From: Oscillospiraceae bacterium
GTDB lineage: Bacteria; Bacillota; Clostridia; Oscillospirales; Ruminococcaceae
DNA: 64,000 nt
Direction: 5' to 3'
Assembly (NCBI GenBank): GCA_022787085.1
Contig: JALFVE010000056.1
Location: forward strand, 52,702-116,701
In this document: piece after piece, positions 1-9,251 of the stretch
Layout: every line of letters begins with the position of its first letter
Numbering within the stretch: position 1 is the first letter of the stretch
The notes under the pieces: model-generated
Told to the model about the DNA's origin: nothing
What the model saw: the letters and a program-made list of their open reading frames with translations, nothing else
Database searches by the model: none
Position numbers and translations under genes: made by a program

Positions 1-13
1 TTTCAAAAAGCAC

Positions 14-42
14 TTGACAAACTGAAATTAATATGTTAAAAT
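14..42 (+). promoter_or_regulatory. sigma-A type promoter for tRNA-Ser cluster
   Basis: TTGACA (14-19), 17-nt spacer, TAAAAT (37-42), upstream of the tRNA at 71. Confidence 0.75.
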
Positions 43-70
43 AAATAAGTCGTTGAACACAGCGACTATT

Positions 71-159
<89 letters not shown>

Positions 160-187
160 ACAGAATATTTTATTTTGTTACCATTAT

Positions 188-277
188 GCAGAAGTACTCA
201 AGTGGTGACGAGGCGCCCCTGCTAAGGGCGTAGGTCGGGAAACCGGCGCGAGGGTTCAAATCCCTCCTTCTGCGCCA
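188..277 (+). tRNA. tRNA-Ser (anticodon GCT)
   Basis: GCAGAAG...CTTCTGC acceptor, GGTTCAAATCC T-arm, long variable arm, CCA, anticodon loop CTGCTAA. Confidence 0.93.
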
Positions 278-398
278 GATAAAGCCGTGTGAATGTTTAA
301 TTTGCACGGCTTATTTGTTTAAAATCCCCCAAGAAAATCGCCTGTTTTCATAAAAAAATATTTTTCTCCAAATTTCTCAAAAAAATTTGAAAAAACAC

Positions 399-427
399 TT
401 GACAAATGAAAATAAAGGTGATATAAT
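399..427 (+). promoter_or_regulatory. promoter for third tRNA-Ser
   Basis: TTGACA (399-404), 17-nt spacer, TATAAT (422-427). Confidence 0.8.
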
Positions 428-463
428 ATAATAGTCGTCAGGAACGACAGATAAAAGCCGTTT

Positions 464-556
464 GGAGAAGTCGCCTAGCCCGGTTTATGGCGCACGACTG
501 GAACTCGTGTATGCGTTAATAGCGCATCGAGGGTTCGAATCCCTCCTTCTCCGCCA
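464..556 (+). tRNA. tRNA-Ser (anticodon GGA)
   Basis: GGAGAAG...CTTCTCC acceptor, GGTTCGAATCC T-arm, long variable arm, CCA, anticodon loop CTGGAAC. Confidence 0.94.
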
Positions 557-559
557 AAA

Positions 560-594
560 TCCTCTTAGATTCATTATCTAAGAGGATTTTTTTG
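560..594 (+). terminator. Rho-independent terminator
   Basis: AATCCTCTTAGAT...ATCTAAGAGGATTTTTTT hairpin plus T-run. Confidence 0.9.
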
Positions 595-635
595 TACCGC
601 ACATTATAGAGCACTTTTAGATAATAATACAGCAA

Positions 636-673
636 AAGCTTCGGAGTATCACTAATATACTCCGAAGCTTTTT
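636..673. terminator. bidirectional terminator
   Basis: AAGCTTCGGAGTAT-CACTAAT-ATACTCCGAAGCTTTTT perfect inverted repeat. Confidence 0.75.
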
Positions 674-675
674 CA

Positions 676-1113
676 TTATATCACATAATCATGGCTGCTG
701 ATATTTTTTGAATGATTAACGATATCCTCAATGGTAATATTATCCACCACATCGGTAATTGCGCTGTAAAGCTTCTGCCAGACAAAAAGAGTAGCGCACT
801 CCTCCGCCCTCTCGCACTGATTAACATTATCCTCAAGACAGGCAACAGGTGCAAGATTGCCCTCGGTGAGCCTGAGTATCATACCGATAGTGTAGTATTT
901 GGGAGGATTTGTGAGCTTGTAGCCGCCCTGAGCGCCCCTGACGCTTTTCACAAATCCTGCACGGCTGAGAAGTATCACGATCTGCTCGAGATACTTGACG
1001 CTGATATTCTGATTTTTGGCAATATCCTTGAGGGGAATGGCACTGCCGTTGTCATTCATAGCAAGGTCGCACATCATTCTCAGAGCATAACGTCCCTTTG
1101 TAGAGATCTTCAT
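676..1113 (-). CDS. Rrf2/IscR-family transcriptional regulator
   Basis: MKISTKGRYALRMMCDLA... N-terminus typical of Rrf2; Cys cluster C..NVNQC....EC; start trimmed from the ORF-track TTG at 1131 to the ATG at 1113. Confidence 0.88.
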   Translation of the reverse strand: MKISTKGRYALRMMCDLAMNDNGSAIPLKDIAKNQNISVKYLEQIVILLSRAGFVKSVRGAQGGYKLTNPPKYYTIGMILRLTEGNLAPVACLEDNVNQCERAEECATLFVWQKLYSAITDVVDNITIEDIVNHSKNISSHDYVI

Positions 1114-1137
1114 TGCATCAAGTCCTTTCAAGTTCTA

Positions 1138-1155
1138 CTAAGTCTATTAGATTAG
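1138..1155 (-). promoter_or_regulatory. candidate Rrf2-type operator
   Basis: CTAATCTAATAGACTTAG imperfect inverted repeat just downstream of the minus-strand promoter TTGACA(1188-1183)-17-TATAAT(1165-1160). Confidence 0.5.
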
Positions 1156-1195
1156 TATTATTATACATCAAACAAAACGCAATGTCAATAGCCAA

Positions 1196-1699
1196 TTATC
1201 GGTTATCCACCTTTTCGGGATACATATCATGCTCGCTGAGTCTCCGAAAAGCCATCTCCTCAAATTTAGTTCCTTTTCTGCCGTAATTGCAGTAAGGATC
1301 AATGGAAATTCCGCCTCGGGGCGTAAATTTTCCCCACACCTCGATATATTTTGGGTCCATAAGCCTGATAAGGTCCTTCATGATAATATTAACGCAGTCC
1401 TCATGGAAATCCCCGTGATTGCGGAAGCTGAAAAGATAAAGCTTCAGCGATTTTGATTCTACCATTTTTATATCGGGAATATATGAAATATAAATTGTGG
1501 CAAAATCGGGCTGTCCCGTAATAGGACAAAGGCTTGTAAATTCGGGACAGTTGAATTTGACAAAATAATCATTTTCCTGATGCTTGTTCACAAATGTTTC
1601 AAGCACCTGGGGTGCATAATCATCGGGATATTTTGTTTTCTGATTTCCGAGCAGTGTTATGCCCTGTTTTTCCTCTGCGGATCTTCCTTCCATGTTCAT
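1196..1699 (-). CDS. queF: NADPH-dependent preQ0 reductase (QueF)
   Basis: [28 protein letters not shown] and [14 protein letters not shown] are QueF signatures; start set at ATG 1699 after AGGAGTG. Confidence 0.93.
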   Translation of the reverse strand: MNMEGRSAEEKQGITLLGNQKTKYPDDYAPQVLETFVNKHQENDYFVKFNCPEFTSLCPITGQPDFATIYISYIPDIKMVESKSLKLYLFSFRNHGDFHEDCVNIIMKDLIRLMDPKYIEVWGKFTPRGGISIDPYCNYGRKGTKFEEMAFRRLSEHDMYPEKVDNR

Positions 1700-1717
1700 C
1701 ACTCCTGTAATAATATA

Positions 1718-1741
1718 ATAACCGCCCCCTGAGGCGGTTAT
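1718..1741 (-). terminator. hairpin between trxA and queF
   Basis: ATAACCGCC-CCCTGA-GGCGGTTAT inverted repeat followed (minus) by a weak T-rich tract. Confidence 0.5.
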
Positions 1742-1773
1742 CAATAATATTATAACTGAAATAGCCTTAGCTG

Positions 1774-2094
1774 TCAAGTTGCTTTTTCAATAAGACTCAG
1801 AATGACCTGCTTTGACGCAGCCCCCACATGACGAGCGATCTCGCTGCCGTTTTTCACCGCAACAAATGTGGGTATGCTCGAGATTCCGAATTTCTGCGCA
1901 GCCTCGGGAACCTCGTCCACATTCACCTTGTAAACCTCAAATCCCGAAGCCTCCTTTGCTATCTCCCCGATAAGAGGAGCCATCATCCGACAGGGACCGC
2001 ACCACTCTGCAAAAAAGTCCACAAGCACAGGTGACGCTGCATCCATAACCCTTTCATTAAATTCAGACATACTTTTAATTTCCATATTAACCAA
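1774..2094 (-). CDS. trxA: thioredoxin
   Basis: ABC motif [20 protein letters not shown] and SSIPTF cis-Pro. Confidence 0.93.
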   Translation of the reverse strand: MVNMEIKSMSEFNERVMDAASPVLVDFFAEWCGPCRMMAPLIGEIAKEASGFEVYKVNVDEVPEAAQKFGISSIPTFVAVKNGSEIARHVGAASKQVILSLIEKAT

Positions 2095-2104
2095 CCTTTC
2101 ATAA

Positions 2105-3424
2105 TCAAACTGCCTGTTTTGCAGTATTATTATTATCAGTCTGAGCAGGAGTATTCGGGAGACAAACGGTAATTCTGGTACCGATATCCTTGTAAGAAAT
2201 TACCTCGAAATGACCTCCGTGACGATCAACTATCCATTTTGCAATGGAAAGTCCCAGACCCGTTCCGCCTGTTTCCCTCGTTCTTGCAGGGTCGGAGCGG
2301 AAAAATCTGTCAAAAATAAGAGGAATATCCTTTTCGTCTATACCAATACCCGTATCCTGAATCTCAAAGCATTTCTCGCCCTTCTCCCCCGACATGACCC
2401 TGAGCGTGATAGTGTTGCCCTTGGGAGTATATTTTTTAGCATTGTCGCAGAGAATACGGGCAGTCTGCTTCATCATTGAAACATCTGCATATACCGAAAG
2501 TTCGTCCTTGATATCAAGATTGTAAACATGGTCGGGGTCGATCATCTCCGCCTCGGAATGTACCTCTCTTATCATATCAGAAAGAGAAAATTCGGTCATA
2601 TTCACAGGCTGCCTGCCGTTATCGCCTCTTGCAAGGAATAAAAGCTGCTCCACAAGCTTGTTCATATTTTCCGATTCATTTTTAATAGCGGTAATACCCT
2701 CGTCAAGAATTTTTTCGTCGGTTTTGCCCCATCGGTCAAGCATATCGGCATAGCCCTTAATAACGGCAATAGGCGTTCTCAGCTCATGGGAGGCATCCGA
2801 AACAAATCTTGACTGGCTCTTGTAAGCGTTTCTCATTCTGTCAAGAAGATCGTTTATCGCCTGCTCTATACGCTTCAGATCGCGGTTTCCCGTGGATATG
2901 TGAATATCGCTGTCCATGGGGTCAATGCTTCCGATGGCGGATTCGATATCATCGAAGTTGTACTGACTGTTATGCGCCGCAGCGGTAAGCTCGGTGGCAG
3001 TCACAGCTATCTTATTAAGCGGACTGAGCATTTTTTTTGCTCTGAAATACTCGGGAAGAAATGTAACGACCCATATTACAGCCTGAACCATGCCCATAAG
3101 ACATATCCCGCAGGTAAGAGCCTGAGCAAAGGCACCGCATTTAACGGAATAATCGCCGAATGTGTAAATGCCCGAACCAATGGCAGCCCAGAAGGTGTCA
3201 GCTGTTGCATTAGCCTTAAACGGCTCAAAATCGAAAAAAAATCCTCTCGGAATATCAATGTCAAAAAACGAAAAATAATTTGCTTCAGCCGCCATGCACC
3301 AGCTTATCACCGAAAACAGAACAATGAAAAGATTGCAGATCAGATAATTTCCCAGACGTTCAAGCTGCTTGCTGGCAGCTATCTGCCCCGCAATAGAGCT
3401 GCTGTCAGCCTGTTTTTTTTCCAC
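2105..3424 (-). CDS. sensor histidine kinase (two TM segments, HisKA/HATPase_c)
   Basis: SHELRTPIAVIKGYADML H-box, DNAKKYTP N-box, DTGIGI and GGTGLGLSI G-boxes. Confidence 0.93.
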   Translation of the reverse strand: MEKKQADSSSIAGQIAASKQLERLGNYLICNLFIVLFSVISWCMAAEANYFSFFDIDIPRGFFFDFEPFKANATADTFWAAIGSGIYTFGDYSVKCGAFAQALTCGICLMGMVQAVIWVVTFLPEYFRAKKMLSPLNKIAVTATELTAAAHNSQYNFDDIESAIGSIDPMDSDIHISTGNRDLKRIEQAINDLLDRMRNAYKSQSRFVSDASHELRTPIAVIKGYADMLDRWGKTDEKILDEGITAIKNESENMNKLVEQLLFLARGDNGRQPVNMTEFSLSDMIREVHSEAEMIDPDHVYNLDIKDELSVYADVSMMKQTARILCDNAKKYTPKGNTITLRVMSGEKGEKCFEIQDTGIGIDEKDIPLIFDRFFRSDPARTRETGGTGLGLSIAKWIVDRHGGHFEVISYKDIGTRITVCLPNTPAQTDNNNTAKQAV

Positions 3425-3442
3425 CGTTCCACCTCCGTTTTT

Positions 3443-4261
3443 TTAAAAATCAAGCTCCCTGAGCCCCTTGATGATATCAACATAAAAATCGGTAATATCC
3501 GAAATATCACCTTCCTTTTCCGAAGAAAGCCTGTGCCTGCGCATATCGACCTCGTCACAGTGAGAAATTCCCCGTCCGTTGCTGCCGTAAAAAACGCCCT
3601 TGAAATTCGTCCATTTAACAGCTCTCGGAGCAAGCAAACCGTCATTCTCGCCCTCGAAATGATTGACAATAGCCCATGGAACCGCCATAAAAATATCGGA
3701 GGACATTTTCCTCATTGCAAAAGCATAGCTCTGATAATAAACGCCCTCAGCGTCGGGATTTTCTCTGTTAAACCGTTCAGCATCGGCAGTTCGGAAGCTT
3801 TTTACAGCCTCATAGGTGTGAGGAGCTTTATCCCCTAAAAGTCTGAACCACAGATCGCAGGCACCGCAGCCAAGCTTTACAGCCGCCTGCGGAAATCTCA
3901 TCAGCTTATCCACAGTCACAGAGCCGTTGTGAGGCGTGGAAACGGTTGTAAGAGAAGCCACCTTTCCGCTATATCCCATCGAAGAAATGAGATATCTCGC
4001 CTCAAGCCCTCCCTTTGAATGAGCGATAATATTAGCCTTTTCTGCACCCGAAACGGCAAGAGCATTTTCAAGGGAAACACGCAGCTGACGGGCATTGCTT
4101 TCAATGCTGCCATTGCTGTCCTGTCCGCCGAAAAAAACCTCTGCGCCGTTTTCTTCAAGAGCCTTTGGGATACGTCCCCAGTAACCGATAGCTTTAAAAT
4201 CCCGAAAGCCCATTCCGTGAACAAGAAGAACGGGATATTTCAGCCTGTCACTTGATGACAT
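3443..4261 (-). CDS. lipase-like alpha/beta hydrolase
   Basis: PVLLVHGMGF oxyanion region and IAHSKGGLEARY nucleophile elbow (HSKGG, GxSxG-like with Ala). Confidence 0.8.
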   Translation of the reverse strand: MSSSDRLKYPVLLVHGMGFRDFKAIGYWGRIPKALEENGAEVFFGGQDSNGSIESNARQLRVSLENALAVSGAEKANIIAHSKGGLEARYLISSMGYSGKVASLTTVSTPHNGSVTVDKLMRFPQAAVKLGCGACDLWFRLLGDKAPHTYEAVKSFRTADAERFNRENPDAEGVYYQSYAFAMRKMSSDIFMAVPWAIVNHFEGENDGLLAPRAVKWTNFKGVFYGSNGRGISHCDEVDMRRHRLSSEKEGDISDITDFYVDIIKGLRELDF

Positions 4262-4931
4262 AACCCACTCCCCTGACCGTCTGGATATATTTGGTATCGG
4301 AAACCTCCTCCAGCTTGCTTCTGAGGTATCTTATGTAAACATCGACCACGTTAGTCTCACCGAAATAATCATATCCCCATACCCGCTCAAGAAGCTGCTC
4401 ACGGGTGAGAACAATGGAAACATTCTCTAAAAGAGCCTGCAAAAGTCCAAATTCCTTGACTGTAAGCTCCAAAGGCTTTCCTCCGCAGGTCACGGTGTGA
4501 CGTGCGGTGTCCATTGAAAGCTCCTTGAAGGTAATGACCTCATCCTTGTCCTTTTCCTCTCCCGAGGGGCGGTGCTGACGAAGAGTGACACGTATCCTTG
4601 CCAGCAGCTCTTCAATGGCAAAGGGCTTTGTGATATAATCGTCCGCACCCATATCAAGCCCCGAAACCTTGTCCATGACCGAATCTCTTGCAGTAAGCAT
4701 GATAACAGGCACGTTGTTTTCAGCCTTTCTGAGCCTTCTCAGGACCTCGAGACCGTTAAGCCCGGGGAGCATTATATCCAGAAGCACAAGGTCGAATTTA
4801 CCGCTTTCCGCAAGCTCAAGACCCTCTCTGCCATCGCCTGCCACCGCAGTTTCATAATCCTCGTGCTCAAGCTCCAGCTGAATAAACCTTGCCAGCTGAT
4901 GTTCGTCCTCAACAATAAGAATTTTTGACAT
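4248..4931 (-). CDS. OmpR/PhoB-family response regulator
   Basis: MSKILIVEDEHQ..DLVLLDIMLPG..VIMLTARD..DDYITKPFA receiver plus winged helix (YIRYLRSKLE...VRGVGYVI). Confidence 0.93.
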   Translation of the reverse strand: MSKILIVEDEHQLARFIQLELEHEDYETAVAGDGREGLELAESGKFDLVLLDIMLPGLNGLEVLRRLRKAENNVPVIMLTARDSVMDKVSGLDMGADDYITKPFAIEELLARIRVTLRQHRPSGEEKDKDEVITFKELSMDTARHTVTCGGKPLELTVKEFGLLQALLENVSIVLTREQLLERVWGYDYFGETNVVDVYIRYLRSKLEEVSDTKYIQTVRGVGYVIK

Positions 4932-4942
4932 AAAAATGACTC

Positions 4943-5419
4943 CTATTCGGATTTTCTGATAGAATAGCTGCATCCGTTAAATAACGTGATAATGACAATA
5001 AGGAAGCAAAGACCCACGGTGCAGCAAAGGAGAATGACCGCCAGCAGCAGCGGAAAAACAAGCCTTTCCTCACCGTTTTTGGATATCACCACCTGATACT
5101 TGAGGATATCCCGCATAAATTCGCAGAGATTCTCCCATGCAAGACCAATAAATTCCTTGAAATTATCAGCGTCAGCGGCAGTTTTCTTGCTGTAAGAGTA
5201 ATAATCAGGCCTCAGACCTGTAGAATACTTGTTAGTTTTTGAGGAGCCGAGCTTACCGCGCCTTTCAAGGATAATCATTGCCTCTAACAGGTCAAAGTCT
5301 GCTTCCTTGAGCACTTCTCCGGCTTCTTCATATGATATGCCGCATTTTTCAACAAGCTTTTCAGCCATTTCGTGATGTTCCACCGGAAAACTCCTTTCAA
5401 TTTTCTTTAAACTCAGCAT
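4943..5419 (-). CDS. DUF4342-like protein (UBA-like N-terminus plus TM C-terminus)
   Basis: AEKLVEKCGISYEEAGEVLKEADFDLLEAMIILERRGK UBA-like helix bundle; hydrophobic C-terminal segment. Confidence 0.65.
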   Translation of the reverse strand: MLSLKKIERSFPVEHHEMAEKLVEKCGISYEEAGEVLKEADFDLLEAMIILERRGKLGSSKTNKYSTGLRPDYYSYSKKTAADADNFKEFIGLAWENLCEFMRDILKYQVVISKNGEERLVFPLLLAVILLCCTVGLCFLIVIITLFNGCSYSIRKSE

Positions 5420-5540
5420 AAGCTCAGCCTTTCATCAAATATTATATCAGATAAAAAAGACGAATACAACAAAAATCTATTAACAATAATGCCGCATTTC
5501 CTTATTTTGTATATTCGGGAAATGCGGCAGATAAGAAAAA

Positions 5541-6050
5541 TCACTTGTTAAAAAAGCCGTTGTCATAGGATTCATTATCCTGAGAATAGGTGTATTCGGG
5601 AGCCGAATTAACCGTATCTGCGGGCTTTGAAAAGCCGAAAACGAAATCCTTGGAGAAATCGGGACCCGTAAATGTGTATCTGATACCGAAGAAAAGGGAA
5701 ATTATCACCACAGGAATAATGATCTCCCCGAGAAGAAGCGCAGAGATCAAAGCAGCGATCACAGGAATACAGAAATATTCTCTGCTGCCCGATATCCTTA
5801 CATTGTTTCTGCAAAGCTTTCTGAAAAAGCCTCCTGCGCAATTTGCAGCGGCACGAGTATTTCTTTTCAAGCTCTGCTTTGCATTATCCCAAGGATCTTC
5901 AGTGCAGCCCTTTTTGCTGTTCTGAGCCTTCTCAAGCATCACAGCAGCGGAAACCATATCCTTTCCGCAGGCTTCATAAGCATATCTTGCTTCTTCAAAG
6001 CTTGCTCCTGTTTTGTTAACAAGCTCGCTTACATTTTCAAAATCGTTCAT
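5541..6050 (-). CDS. DUF4342-like paralog
   Basis: VSELVNKTGASFEEARYAYEACGKDMVSAAVMLEKAQ aligns with the neighbour; TM segment PVIAALISALLLGEIIIPVVIISLFFGIRYTF. Confidence 0.65.
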   Translation of the reverse strand: MNDFENVSELVNKTGASFEEARYAYEACGKDMVSAAVMLEKAQNSKKGCTEDPWDNAKQSLKRNTRAAANCAGGFFRKLCRNNVRISGSREYFCIPVIAALISALLLGEIIIPVVIISLFFGIRYTFTGPDFSKDFVFGFSKPADTVNSAPEYTYSQDNESYDNGFFNK

Positions 6051-6152
6051 AATAAATCCTTTCTAAGCCTTTCATGCTCATTGCAAATATTATATCCCGT
6101 ACGGATTAAACCGAGTTGTGATTAAGATTAAAAACTGATTAAAAAATTTTTG

Positions 6153-6425
6153 TTACGGTCTGAAGGATATCTTTTTCTGAGGGATATCCTCACCACCGAT
6201 TGTGTACTCAACACCGCAGAAAAGTGAAATTAGGATCACAGGAACTGAGATCTCAAGGGTGAGCAGTGCAATAATCAGAAACGCAAGCACAGGCATACGT
6301 AAAATATCCCTTGTTCTTGAAATTGTGATGTCATTCCTGCAAAGGATCGAGAAAAACCTCTTTACCTTATTTAAGTAGCCCTCACCTGCAGATTTGATCT
6401 CGGGAAGATTTTTGTTTTCATTCAT
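6153..6425 (-). CDS. truncated DUF4342-type paralog (TM part only)
   Basis: ISRTRDILRMPVLAFLIIALLTLEISVPVILISLFCGVEYTI aligns with the C-terminus of 5541..6050; no UBA-like part. Confidence 0.6.
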   Translation of the reverse strand: MNENKNLPEIKSAGEGYLNKVKRFFSILCRNDITISRTRDILRMPVLAFLIIALLTLEISVPVILISLFCGVEYTIGGEDIPQKKISFRP

Positions 6426-6540
6426 TTAAATGACCATCCTTTCAAATATGTGTTGTTTTGTTATGAGTATATAATACACCATATAAATTAAACCGTATTT
6501 TAAGGACGATTAAAATCCCATTAGAGAATAATTTGCTTTT

Positions 6541-6582
6541 GAAAAAAAAAAGCGGCGGAGCATTTTACTATGCCCCGCCGCA
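6541..6582 (-). terminator. terminator of the GH25 gene
   Basis: GCGGCGG...CCGCCGC hairpin with long minus-strand T-run. Confidence 0.85.
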
Positions 6583-6586
6583 TCAA

Positions 6587-8404
6587 TCACCATATTTTCG
6601 GCTTGTTAAGACCGTATTTTTTAATTGTGCTTTTGTAATCCTTGTAGCAGTAGTTCAGATCAACATATTCTTCAATGCCGTCAAGTTTACCCGTTTCGCT
6701 GTACTGCCACATTCCGTAATGATAGCTGTAATTCTCAAAGAGCTTATCCTCATCGCCCCAGCAAGCGACCCAGATATCATAATCAGCAATGCGTTCATAG
6801 ATCAGATTATCATCAAAGAATTTCGCATAGCTGTATATCATAGCGTAATAGCCTGCATTTTCAAGATCCTCCATAAATGCGGTAACAATATCAGTTACCT
6901 GCTCCTTTGACATATTATCATAGAAGGATTCCTCAATATCCAGTACAACAGGATATTCGGGTGAATAGCGGCTGATGACATTTAGGAAGAAAGCCGCCTC
7001 CTTGTGAGCCTCAGCAGTGTTTCTCGCATACATATAATGATAGAAGCCGTATGGGATACCCTGTTCCTCACAGCCTCGGACATTATCCGCAAGTCTAATG
7101 TCCTCGTCCTCATATCCGTAGGAGGCTCTTATCATAGCAAAGCCCGCCTTGCCTGTTGCCTTGACCGCAGCCCAGTCGATATCGCCGTTCCATTTAGAAA
7201 CGTCTATACCATGGATGGAATTGCCGTAAACTGTAACAAAAACCGTATCGGACTTACCGTTATCGGTGGTAAGAGTAATAACGGCATTGCCCTCTTTAAG
7301 ACCGGTGACTTCTCCCTTTCTGCTGACCTTAGCAACAGTAGGGTCGTCCGATTCAATAGTATATTTATATTTTGCCCCCGCAGGATATACCCTTGCGTCA
7401 AGAGAAACGGTGTCGCCGACACGAACAGAAACCGATTCCTCACCGAATCTGACCATTGAAGGGATAAGCTCGCCGTTTTCATTGTATTCCCTGACGATCT
7501 TCTGCTCATATTCTTTGTCCTTTTCCTCGTCTGTGAGAACGGGAACCACAGTGACATTCAGCTTAGCTTTCTTTCCGCTTTCAGTGGTGCAGACAATGCG
7601 GGTGTTTCCTGTGCCCTTTGCAGTAACGATACCGTTTTTGTCAACGGAAGCAATCGAATTATTTAATGAGCGGAATGTTACCTTATCATAGCTGTCAGAC
7701 GGAGTAAGCTCATAAATGATCGCATATTTTTCCTTTTCAAGAATAGTAACGGAATTATGCTTAAGAGTGATCTTGGTAGATTTTACATCGCCCTTAACGG
7801 AAGTCTCATCGGTTTCCTCGGGCTCCTCAGAACTGCTCTCAGACTCTGTCTTTTCAGCCTCCTTGACCGTCAGATAGATCTTATCCTTAACTCCCGAAGA
7901 AGTCTTAGCGGTAATAACAGCGCTTCCCTTGGCAACAGCAGTTACATTTCCCTCGGAATCCACCGCTGCAATTTTCTTGCTTGTGGTGGTAAAGGTAACA
8001 GTATCATCGGACCTTGAAGGCTTGAGACGGTAGCCGATCTTAAATGTCTCCCCAACGGTTACAGAAGACTTGTAGCTGTAAATAGTGATCTCAGTAGCAG
8101 GTTTTTTGACCTTTTTATCGGATTTATCAGCAGTTTTTTCGGAATCGGACTTTTCCTCGGCAGCAGGCTCAGGCTCTGTTTCGGCAGGCTCTTCATATGT
8201 ATCGTCATCAACAATATCCGATCCGTCCTCATTTTCCGTAAGCTCATCCTCAGCCGTCTCCGTCTGAGCTGCGGAGGATGAGCCGCCCTTGTTAAATTCC
8301 TCATAGGCGAATACAGGGTCATCAAAAGCGCTTACCGCTGCGCCCTGAATACACATTGAAAAAGCTATGCCGAATGAGGCAAGCCTCCTTAAAAATCCTT
8401 TCAT
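6587..8404 (-). CDS. secreted GH25 lysozyme-like protein with three Ig-like (Big_2) domains
   Basis: Signal peptide, Asp/Glu-rich linker, three repeats (ITIYSYKSSVTVGETFKIGYRLKPS..., ITLKHNSVTILEKEKYAIIYELTPS..., VRVGDTVSLDARVYPAG...), then HGIDVSKWNGDIDWAAVKATGKAGFAMIRASYG...VVLDIEE. Confidence 0.92.
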   Translation of the reverse strand: MKGFLRRLASFGIAFSMCIQGAAVSAFDDPVFAYEEFNKGGSSSAAQTETAEDELTENEDGSDIVDDDTYEEPAETEPEPAAEEKSDSEKTADKSDKKVKKPATEITIYSYKSSVTVGETFKIGYRLKPSRSDDTVTFTTTSKKIAAVDSEGNVTAVAKGSAVITAKTSSGVKDKIYLTVKEAEKTESESSSEEPEETDETSVKGDVKSTKITLKHNSVTILEKEKYAIIYELTPSDSYDKVTFRSLNNSIASVDKNGIVTAKGTGNTRIVCTTESGKKAKLNVTVVPVLTDEEKDKEYEQKIVREYNENGELIPSMVRFGEESVSVRVGDTVSLDARVYPAGAKYKYTIESDDPTVAKVSRKGEVTGLKEGNAVITLTTDNGKSDTVFVTVYGNSIHGIDVSKWNGDIDWAAVKATGKAGFAMIRASYGYEDEDIRLADNVRGCEEQGIPYGFYHYMYARNTAEAHKEAAFFLNVISRYSPEYPVVLDIEESFYDNMSKEQVTDIVTAFMEDLENAGYYAMIYSYAKFFDDNLIYERIADYDIWVACWGDEDKLFENYSYHYGMWQYSETGKLDGIEEYVDLNYCYKDYKSTIKKYGLNKPKIW

Positions 8405-8566
8405 TATTGCTGTTCCTTTCTGAAAATATTTATCTTTATTTTTTAATTTTACATTATTTTACCTTATCTGTCAACAAAAATCAGAAATGTTTCCAAATTG
8501 TCATAATTCAGAGCAGGATACAGCGGTAAAAAACAAAGCAGCGTTACCGAATCGTGATAAAAAAAG

Positions 8567-8593
8567 TCCTCCGAAAAAGCATCCTTCGGAGGA
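8567..8593 (-). terminator. terminator at the end of the cobalamin operon
   Basis: TCCTCCGAA...TTCGGAGGA hairpin with flanking A/T runs. Confidence 0.85.
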
Positions 8594-8612
8594 TAAAAAA
8601 ACATGCCGGATC

Positions 8613-9251
8613 CTATCTTGTCAGCATATACATCAGAGCATTGACCACAGCCGCAGCCGCATTGCTGCCGCCCTTTCTGCCGCACGCCGCAATATATTCC
8701 CTACCAGAATCAATAATCAGCTCCTTTGACTGGACCACATTAACAAATCCCACAGGCATAGCGATCACCAGAGCGGGAGACAGCTCCCCCGCATCAATAA
8801 GCTCTCTTGCCCTGATAAGGAAAGTCGGAGCATTTCCCGAAACAAGAATGAGAGGCTTACCTTTAAGCCCTGCTGCCTTTTCCGCAGAAGCACAGGCTCT
8901 TGTTGTGCCGTTATCCTTTGCAGACTTGGCAACGTCGGGATCGGCCATAAAGCAGAAAGCCTCACAGCCAAGCCTTGCGAGGGCAGCCTTGTTAATGCCC
9001 GAAAGAGCCATATTGGTGTCAGTAACGATATAGGCGCCCGCCTTCAGAGCATTCAGAGCGCTTTCCACCGCATTTTGGGAAAATTTCAGATTATCAAGAT
9101 AATCAAAATCCGCCGTAGTGTGAATTACCCTCATAATCACAGGAGCCTGTTCAGGCTCCAGAGAAACTCCCCTTTCACGGATTTCCCCGGAAATGATTTC
9201 AAAGCTTCTCTTTTCAATATCCTCGGGACGAACATATTCAAGCTTCGTCAT
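8613..9251 (-). CDS. cbiC: precorrin-8X methylmutase
   Basis: RVIHTTADFDYLDNLKFS...GAYIVTDTNMALSGIN...VGFVNVVQSKELI. Confidence 0.93.
   Translation of the reverse strand: MTKLEYVRPEDIEKRSFEIISGEIRERGVSLEPEQAPVIMRVIHTTADFDYLDNLKFSQNAVESALNALKAGAYIVTDTNMALSGINKAALARLGCEAFCFMADPDVAKSAKDNGTTRACASAEKAAGLKGKPLILVSGNAPTFLIRARELIDAGELSPALVIAMPVGFVNVVQSKELIIDSGREYIAACGRKGGSNAAAAVVNALMYMLTR

Noticed and set aside
1700-1777. N-terminal extension of the queF ORF ([18 protein letters not shown]...)
   Set aside because: It reads through a terminator-like hairpin; a good RBS and ATG exist at 1699.
2900-3838. 312-aa plus-strand ORF
   Set aside because: Antisense to the histidine kinase and lipase genes, both of which have clear family motifs; no recognisable domain.
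8059-8325. ORFs over the acidic linker of the GH25 protein
   Set aside because: Low-complexity Glu/Ser-rich linker creates spurious frames on both strands.
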